From Actinomycetes bacterium (lineage in GTDB: Bacteria; Actinomycetota; Actinomycetes; Propionibacteriales; Propionibacteriaceae), in contig JAEXCA010000171.1 of NCBI GenBank assembly GCA_023393755.1, forward strand, positions 1-50,982: a DNA stretch of 50,982 bases, written 5' to 3'. A program made the position numbers and the translations under genes. Position 1 is the first letter of the stretch. Every line of letters starts with the position of its first letter. This document shows positions 32,996 to 37,023 of the stretch, piece after piece. A model generated the notes under the pieces. That model was given only the letters and a program-made list of their open reading frames with translations. It had not been told where the DNA came from and ran no database searches.

Positions 32996-33124
32996 ATGTC
33001 GAGAACGCGGAGCACGGAACAGCAGTTGCCGTTCGCGCTGCCCCGGCATGCCCATGCATCGGAGACCTTCGTCACCGCCGGCAAGCCGGGCAGCCGGATC
33101 GAGAACGGGCCGCCTCTGGAGTGA
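32996..33124 (+). CDS. Possible 42-residue small protein at the head of the RNA-rich transcript
   Basis: ATG at 32996 is preceded by GAAGGA at 32985-32990 and lies about 40 bases after the expected transcription start. The 42 codons encode a polar, Pro/Arg-rich peptide with no recognised motif. A 10-bp perfect hairpin follows 23 bases after the stop. The arrangement (promoter, ribosome site, mini-ORF, hairpin) suggests either a real small protein with its own terminator or a leader peptide controlling read-through. Not recognised; moderate-to-low confidence. Confidence 0.4.
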   Translation: MSRTRSTEQQLPFALPRHAHASETFVTAGKPGSRIENGPPLE

Positions 33125-33147
33125 ACCACGCCTGCGTGGAACACCAC

Positions 33148-33180
33148 AGAGCCGCCCAAGGGATCGACCCGGGCGGCTCT
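33148..33180 (+). terminator. Perfect 10-bp GC hairpin after the mini-ORF
   Basis: AGAGCCGCCC (33148-33157) pairs perfectly with GGGCGGCTCT (33171-33180) around a 13-base loop. No T-run follows, so it is a factor-dependent terminator or a processing/attenuation structure rather than a textbook intrinsic terminator. Confidence 0.45.
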
Positions 33181-33498
33181 CGCCATTCCGGCCACAACTT
33201 CAGTACGACCGCTCAACCCTGCGCGGGGCACCCGGTGGAAACGGGGCTCACTGTCACAAGGCCCGCGTCAGGGGCGGCAGCCACAACTCAACAGCGGACA
33301 CCCACTGCGGTGCGGTGCAGGACGCCAGTGAGCCGACCCGGCTTGCCCTGACACCGCCAGGCGCCCAGGACCCACCCTGGGATAAGCGGCCGGCGACCAC
33401 GGAAGCCGGCCCGCACGGGAACCATGATCATTCAGCTGGAATGTCGGTGTGACCAGGTGGGACAAGGAACCGTCCCCGTCCCAGGCATCCCAGCCCAC
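33181..33498. other. Gap without a recognised gene
   Basis: No convincing reading frame: all open frames here lack coding third-position bias and ribosome sites. It contains a P4 repeat at 33457-33483 (GTGGGACAAGG...GTCCCA) just before the tRNA-Tyr-like gene. Confidence 0.4.
33457..33483. repeat. Palindromic repeat family P4, copy 3
   Basis: A GTGGGAC...GTCCCA unit with GGAACCGTCCCC in the centre, matching the units at 12572-12600 and 16798-16907. It lies 15 bases before the tRNA-Tyr-like gene. Confidence 0.55.
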
Positions 33499-33576
33499 TG
33501 CGCGTCGGCCCCAGGGTGGGGCAGCGGTCTGTAGAACCGTCGCTTCGGCAGCAGGGTTCGATCCCCTGGCGCGCAA
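33499..33576 (+). tRNA. tRNA-Tyr(GTA)-like gene
   Basis: A cloverleaf can be drawn by hand. Acceptor TGCGCGT/GCGCGCA (7 pairs, one G-T), D-arm GCCC/GGGC, anticodon arm GCGGT-CTGTAGA-ACCGT with anticodon GTA, an 11-base variable arm, T-arm CAGGG-TTCGATC-CCCTG (perfect), and discriminator A as expected for Tyr. Odd points: T1-A72 as first pair, C at position 8 instead of T, and no encoded CCA. It is probably a divergent, mobile-type tRNA rather than the housekeeping copy. Confidence 0.6.
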
Positions 33577-33958
33577 CGACGCGGCATGGCGCATAAGTCC
33601 GGGTGACCGGATGAAAGGCGGACCTCACGACAGTCCGCCACCACCGTGAGGTGGCACCCCATGCAATCCGCAATCGGCCATGCCGCTCCTGAAATGGGGC
33701 GGTGGGCGTCCGAGCAGGGCTGGCGCAGAGGCAATCGCTGAGCGCACCGCGGCAGGAACGCAGCCGCGAAGGCCCGATCCGCGAGGCCGTCCGCCGATGA
33801 GGAGGGTGCATCAGTCCGAGGCTGTCAACCAAGGGCGGGCACCATACGACCAGGGTCACGGAGCGGCGGTTTCGTGGAACGGAAGTACGGCACGTCCCTG
33901 ACAAGGAAGGCCGGAGGGCGCGAGGCATTCCGTTCCCCCAAAGGGCACGGAACCTCAG
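33577..33958 (+). ncRNA. Possible structured RNA between tRNA-like genes
   Basis: No coding frame fits. There are several strong helices: CCGG-GTGA-CCGG (a GNRA-type hairpin near 33598), GGCGGAC (33617-33623) with GTCCGCC (33633-33639), and CTCACG (33624-33629) with CGTGAG (33645-33650). The last two would interlock as a pseudoknot. I do not recognise an RNA family. Confidence 0.3.
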
Positions 33959-34051
33959 GTGAAGCGCGTCCTCAGTCGTAGCACTAGCTCAATTGGCAGA
34001 GCGCCTGACCCTCGGATCAGGAGGTTGCGGGTTCAAGTCCCACGCTTCAAG
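33959..34051 (+). tRNA. Aberrant tRNA-like gene (19-base insert, 8-base anticodon loop)
   Basis: D-arm GCTCAATTGGCAGAGC, anticodon stem CCTGA/TCAGG and T-loop TTCAAGT are clear. The T-stem GCGGG/CCCAC has one mismatch. The anticodon loop CCCTCGGA has eight bases, so the anticodon is ambiguous (CTC or CGG). The only good acceptor partner for the 3' strand (GCTTCA at 34044-34049) is TGAAGC at 33960-33965, which leaves 19 extra bases before position 8. It could be a degraded tRNA or a tRNA-like domain of a larger RNA. Confidence 0.4.
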
Positions 34052-34345
34052 CGAAAGCCTTCACCCGGTGCCTGGCGAAAGCGCCCTAAGGCTCGACGCC
34101 GCGAGGCGAATCGAGCGGTCGTCCGTCGCGCCATGGCGGGCGGCTTTCGTAGCGGAGTAGTGCAGCCGAGGGAGTAGCTCTCCCTTTGCGAAGCCAAACG
34201 CGCGGAACAGCCGGCACCGAGAGGATTGGCCGCCCCAAGCGGCCGGGCGTGGTGGCTACCACCGGGAGGTGGTGGAAACGCCGGTAACCCATAAGCCGCG
34301 CAAAAGGCCACCGAGGGGTGGGTGTACTCCCAGCCGCCCCACCAT
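34052..34345 (+). ncRNA. Highly structured noncoding segment
   Basis: Dense hairpins without a coding frame: GGCG-AAAG-CGCC near 34074, GCTCGA-CGCC-GCGA-GGCG-AA-TCGAGC near 34091 (with a GNRA loop), AGGGAG/CTCCCT near 34169, GGCCGC/GCGGCC near 34229, and CCACC-GGGA-GGTGG near 34259. GAAAGCC (34053) can pair with GGCTTTC (34142) to close a larger domain. This looks like a folded RNA; the family is not recognised. Confidence 0.4.
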
Positions 34346-34435
34346 GGAGATCCCAGCCGATGTGGCGGCGGCACTGGTCTTGAGTACCAACTGCGGACTA
34401 CGGCCCGCGTGAGGGTTCGACTCCCTCGGTCTCCG
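34346..34435 (+). tRNA. tRNA-Ser(TGA)-like gene
   Basis: 90 bases. Acceptor GGAGATC/GGTCTCC (7 pairs, one G-T), D-stem GCCG/CGGC, anticodon arm CTGGT-CTTGAGT-ACCAA with anticodon TGA (outer pair C-A mismatched), a long variable arm with GCGG/CCGC as in serine tRNAs, perfect T-arm GAGGG-TTCGACT-CCCTC, discriminator G as in tRNA-Ser. No encoded CCA. Its 3' end directly abuts stem III of a hammerhead ribozyme, which would cleave 7 bases downstream. Confidence 0.55.
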
Positions 34436-34488
34436 CACGGTCGCGAGCGAATCGCCTGATGAGCCGGTGGGAATCCGGCGAAACCGTG
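34436..34488 (+). ncRNA. Type III hammerhead ribozyme (HHR1)
   Basis: All hammerhead elements are in place. Stem III CACGG (34436-34440) with CCGTG (34484-34488); cleavage triplet GTC with predicted cut after 34442; stem I GCGA-GCGAA-TCGC; core CTGATGA (34456-34462); stem II GCCGG-TGGGAAT-CCGGC; core GAAA (34480-34483). Every conserved core base is present. It lies between a tRNA-Ser-like gene and a DIP1984-family gene. Cleavage leaves a 5'-OH on the downstream RNA and a 2',3'-cyclic phosphate on the tRNA side. Confidence 0.88.
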
Positions 34489-34527
34489 ATGGTCGCGATG
34501 ACTCGATGACAGCGAAAGGAGAGACAG

Positions 34528-34998
34528 ATGAAGCTGGCAGAAGCACTGGCAGCGCGGGCGGACGCCGTCCGCAAGCTCAACGAACTGCGTTCCCGGATCG
34601 AGGCGAACGCCACCTACCAGGAGGGCGAGGCCCCGACCGAGGACGCGGCTGCGCTGCTGCGCGAGGCGGACGCCACGACGTCCGGCCTCGAGACGCTGAT
34701 GCGCCGGATCAACCAGACCAACACGGTCGCAACCCTGACGGACGGCCGCACCATCACCGCGGCGCTGGCCCGCCGGGATGCGTTGCGGCTACGGCATTCG
34801 CTGTTCTCCGACGCCGCCGACGCGGCCTCCGGCACCCGGCTGCGGGGCTACGGTCGGCAGCTGCGGTCGGAGCTGGCGACCGTGGTGGCACTCGACGTCC
34901 CCGCGCTGCGTGCGCAGGCCGACGAGGTCGCCAAGGAACTGCGAGCCCTGGACCTGATGGTGCAGGAGGCGAACTGGCAGGTCGACCTGGTCGACTGA
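34528..34998 (+). CDS. DIP1984 family protein (septicolysin-like)
   Basis: 156 residues, ATG at 34528 with AAAGGAGA at 34515-34522. It is mostly helical and likely coiled-coil: MKLAEALAARADAVRKLNELRSRI, a YQEGEAPTEDAAALL segment, LMRRINQTN, ARRDALRLRH, and a final DLMVQEANWQVDLVD, which match the DIP1984 family. Function is unknown; the septicolysin name is historical. The gene sits between two hammerhead ribozymes, so its mRNA would be excised as an RNA of about 852 nt carrying both ribozyme cores. This suggests a role connected with the RNA locus, such as binding, protecting or ligating its RNA. Confidence 0.82.
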   Translation: MKLAEALAARADAVRKLNELRSRIEANATYQEGEAPTEDAAALLREADATTSGLETLMRRINQTNTVATLTDGRTITAALARRDALRLRHSLFSDAADAASGTRLRGYGRQLRSELATVVALDVPALRAQADEVAKELRALDLMVQEANWQVDLVD

Positions 34999-35029
34999 GG
35001 TCCGGAGCAGGTAGTTGTCGCGGACGGGC

Positions 35030-35100
35030 GCGCATGAAACCTTCTGGCATACAGGTGAATCCTTGGGTTCGACTCCCACCCGGTGAGGGCGCCGCTGACA
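35030..35100 (+). other. tRNA-like fragment (T-arm and anticodon-like arm without D-arm)
   Basis: TGGG-TTCGACT-CCCA forms a T-arm-like hairpin near 35067. Upstream, ACCT/AGGT encloses a loop containing TGGCAT, and GGCGC/GCGCC could close the unit. No D-arm is seen. It is inside the RNA expected to be released by the two hammerheads, after the DIP1984 stop. Could be decay of a tRNA or a tRNA-mimic. Confidence 0.3.
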
Positions 35101-35229
35101 CAGTGCAGCCCCGCAGGACGCACCGATCACGCCACAGGACGCAGGACGCATCACCCCATGCGGACGCACGCGACAACGAGGGCGGGCACGGGGACCTCCG
35201 GACCCCACGACCTTCGATCACAACCAGAA

Positions 35230-35299
35230 ATCGCCTGATGAGCCGGTGCAACCCCGGCGAAACCGCCCACCCCTTCGGGGGTGCAGTCGCGGTCGCGGT
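35230..35299 (+). ncRNA. Type I hammerhead ribozyme (HHR2)
   Basis: Core CTGATGA (35235-35241), stem II GCCGG-TGCAACC-CCGGC, core GAAA (35259-35262), stem III CCGC (35263-35266) with GCGG (35289-35292) containing a CACCCC-TTCG-GGGGTG hairpin, cleavage triplet GTC with cut predicted after 35294, and stem I ATCGC (35230-35234) with GCGGT (35295-35299). Stem I is short with one G-T pair and stem III has an internal loop, so it is less certain than HHR1. Its core and stem II are nearly identical to HHR1, indicating common origin. Confidence 0.75.
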
Positions 35300-35306
35300 G
35301 CTCAAT

Positions 35307-35363
35307 CTGGTGTCGCGGTCTCCCGGCTTCAGGACGTCGGAAGCCGGGAGATCACGACACCAG
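35307..35363. terminator. 24-bp inverted repeat after HHR2
   Basis: Arms 35307-35330 and 35340-35363 match at 22 of 24 positions (for example TCTCCCGGCTTC against GAAGCCGGGAGA) around a 9-base loop. It lies just after the HHR2 stem I. It would make a very stable hairpin that could terminate or protect the RNA; no T-run follows. Confidence 0.55.
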
Positions 35364-35443
35364 GTGCGACGAAGGGTCCGCTGAGGGCACCGTCGGACCC
35401 GTCCGAGCCCAGGTTGGCCGCCGCATGTCAGAATTGGGCCACT

Positions 35444-36088
35444 GTGGTTCGACCCCCGTCCGATTCAGCTAGCGGTGAGCCGGCGCCCACGTGGCAGCCG
35501 CTGCCGGCCGCGAACGTGCAGGTGCCGGAGGTCCGCCACGACCTGGAGGTGGCCGATCAACCAGTCAGCCCGCCCATCGCCCGGGAACCGGCCGCGGCCG
35601 AGACCTCCGCCGGCGAGTGGCCGGGGCCACAGGTGGTTGACGTCATCGAGGGTCTGACCGTCCCCGCCTCCTCCGAACTCTGGCTGCTGGATCCCACTGA
35701 CGCTCGGCTGGTCTACGGCCGCTGGCTGCTGGACGAGGACGGTCTGGAACGGCTTCGCAGCCTGCACCGGAGCGGAGTCACCCTGGCGAGGCGCACCACC
35801 GTGGGTACCGAGAACGTCCAGCCCCGCCCGGCGCGGTGGCTGGCGGGGTCCCTCCAGGTGGCCGCAACCCTGGGTTTCACCGTCTCGGTCCTGTCCCTCC
35901 TGATCTGGCTCCATCCGTCGGAAGAGTTGCTGGGGTGGCCGCAGGTGCCACTGACCGGCATGGCCCTGGCCGTCGTCGCGGCCACGGTGGCACGCTGGCT
36001 CGGCCGGCGGAGCGCCGGCCGGATCGGGGAGCCGCCGATCGAACAGGCGCCCAGGCTCTGGTGGACGAGATCGGTCGCCGCCGGGTGA
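35444..36088 (+). CDS. Membrane protein of unknown function
   Basis: About 214 residues; not recognised. The first half is polar and acidic, with DVIEGLTVPASSELWLLDPTDARLVYGRW and ERLRSLHRSGVTLARRTTV. Two transmembrane helices follow at about residues 140-160 (AATLGFTVSVLSLLIWL) and 170-186 (MALAVVAATVARWL), then a basic tail. The start is unclear: GTG 35444 or a GTG near 35519 are possible and no ribosome site is convincing. The 3' end overlaps the next start (GTGA), suggesting a two-gene unit. Third-position GC supports coding from about 35,460 onward. Confidence 0.5.
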   Translation: MVRPPSDSASGEPAPTWQPLPAANVQVPEVRHDLEVADQPVSPPIAREPAAAETSAGEWPGPQVVDVIEGLTVPASSELWLLDPTDARLVYGRWLLDEDGLERLRSLHRSGVTLARRTTVGTENVQPRPARWLAGSLQVAATLGFTVSVLSLLIWLHPSEELLGWPQVPLTGMALAVVAATVARWLGRRSAGRIGEPPIEQAPRLWWTRSVAAG

Positions 36089-36408
36089 CCGCTCCGTCCG
36101 CGGCCGCGGTGAGCCTGGCGATGCGGCTCCGGGAGGCCTGGGCTCGCCTGGCTCCGCAGCTGGAGGGGACGCCTGCCAGCCAGCGGGCACGGTGGGAGCG
36201 CCGGTTCGACGACCTGCTGTACGCGCTCGCGCTCTCGCAATCCAGCGGCACCCGGCCCGGCCGGCCGGAGCTTCGGGCCTGGGTCGAGGAGAACACCGAC
36301 CGGCTGATCGCCGCCCTCGGTGAGAACGCGCCGGCTCCGCCACCGATCTGGCCTGCCCCGGACGGGACGTTCACCCACTACCCCGGCTATCCCACCGACC
36401 GGCATTGA
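36085..36408 (+). CDS. Small hypothetical protein
   Basis: 107 residues from a GTG that overlaps the upstream stop by 4 bases. It is predicted helical, with MRLREAWARLAPQ, RWERRFDDLLYALAL and LRAWVEENTDRLIAALGE, and a Pro/His-rich tail. No family recognised and no membrane segment. Probably translated together with the upstream membrane protein. Confidence 0.5.
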   Translation: MTAPSAAAVSLAMRLREAWARLAPQLEGTPASQRARWERRFDDLLYALALSQSSGTRPGRPELRAWVEENTDRLIAALGENAPAPPPIWPAPDGTFTHYPGYPTDRH

Positions 36409-36435
36409 TGCGCCAGACCCCGGACGGGGAGACGC

Positions 36436-36474
36436 AAAAGGCCTCCGGAAGGTGAACCACCTTGCCAGAGGCCT
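36436..36474 (-). terminator. Terminator of tRNA-Leu
   Basis: On the minus strand, AGGCCTCTGGCAAGGTG pairs with CACCTTCCGGAGGCCT, followed by TTTT. It starts 9 bases after the tRNA 3' end. Confidence 0.8.
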
Positions 36475-36483
36475 GTCGCCGGG

Positions 36484-36566
36484 TGCGCGAGAGAGGAGTT
36501 GAACCTCCACGTCCTTTCGGACACACGGACCTGAACCGTGCGCGTCTGCCATTCCGCCACTCGCGC
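36484..36566 (-). tRNA. tRNA-Leu(CAG)
   Basis: A complete cloverleaf: acceptor GCGCGAG/CTCGCGC, D-arm with GGCGGAATGGCAGACGC, anticodon arm CACGG-TTCAGGT-CCGTG with anticodon CAG, long variable arm, T-arm GGAGG-TTCAACT-CCTCT, discriminator A. CCA is not encoded, as is common in actinobacteria. Unlike the tRNA-like genes at 33.5-34.4 kb it shows no defects, so this is the housekeeping gene. tRNA genes are common integration sites, and the unusual RNA tract lies on its 3' side. Confidence 0.95.
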
Positions 36567-36687
36567 CCGACCCCCGAAGGAGCCAGCCGAAAGAGGTTAG
36601 CATCCCGACCGCGCGACTGCGAAACCGGGGACGACGCCGAGCCGGCACTGCGCCACCGAGCTCCGCGGCGGCAGTCTCCGGCGTCGG

Positions 36688-36849
36688 ACCGCCGATCTGG
36701 TCGTTACGGAGCCGGTGGCGTGGGCTCGCCGTCACGCGTCCGCCGAAGTGGTGGCTACCAGGCCCGAATCCGGGCTGACAACGACAACTTCGGCGGTTGC
36801 GCCGGTGATCCGGTGCGGCAGGGAGCTGGCAAACGACAAGATCGGCGGT
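36688..36849. repeat. Nested inverted/direct repeat structure upstream of treY
   Basis: Outer arms 36688-36705 and 36832-36849 match at 17 of 18 positions after inversion (ACCGCCGATC / GATCGGCGGT). Inner arms CCGCCGAAGT (36740) and ACTTCGGCGG (36787) are perfect. ACGACAA-NN-TCGGCGGTTG also occurs twice in direct orientation. It lies in the 457-base gap between tRNA-Leu and treY, which otherwise shows only promoter space. Confidence 0.55.
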
Positions 36850-37023
36850 TGGACTCGGGGACGTTCATCCGGAGCCGGTGGTCAGCCGCGGGCGACGCGC
36901 CGGTCCGGGCGCTGTGCGTGGCGGCTGCCCAAGTAGGCCACGCGTTTCGGAAGGTCAGCACGTAGCGGTCGTCGAGCCGGCCGAGACCGCCTGCTAGGTT
37001 GGCGGCGACCCTGGAGGGAGCCC

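Noticed and set aside
33617..33650. HDV-like or other self-cleaving ribozyme from the interlocked GGCGGAC/CTCACG helices
   Set aside because: There is no P3 or P1.1 equivalent and no room for the required catalytic joining region; kept only as a possible pseudoknot.
33428..33928. 166-residue reading frame on the minus strand across the tRNA-Tyr-like gene
   Set aside because: It overlaps the tRNA-like cloverleaf, has Arg/Cys/Ser-rich shadow composition and no recognisable motif.
34052..34345. Group I or group II intron in the tRNA region
   Set aside because: The flanking tRNA-like genes appear separately complete rather than split exons, and no domain V or P7-type core was found.
35110..35190. 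CRISPR-like array from repeated GGACGCA heptamers
   Set aside because: Units are too short and irregular, spacers are not uniform, and no cas genes are nearby; no CRISPR array was found in the window.
34467..35384. 305-residue plus-strand frame over HHR1, DIP1984 and HHR2
   Set aside because: It is out of frame with the DIP1984 gene and has typical shadow composition.
35393..35463. tRNA-Leu-like fold (GTCGGAC/GTCCGAT ends, GGTTCGACC)
   Set aside because: The T-stem has three mismatches and the anticodon stem two, and the 3' part lies in a probable coding region; most likely chance.
32900..36480. Prophage or integrative element inserted at tRNA-Leu
   Set aside because: No integrase, no phage genes and no duplicated tRNA 3' end could be seen; only the RNA-rich content suggests mobility.
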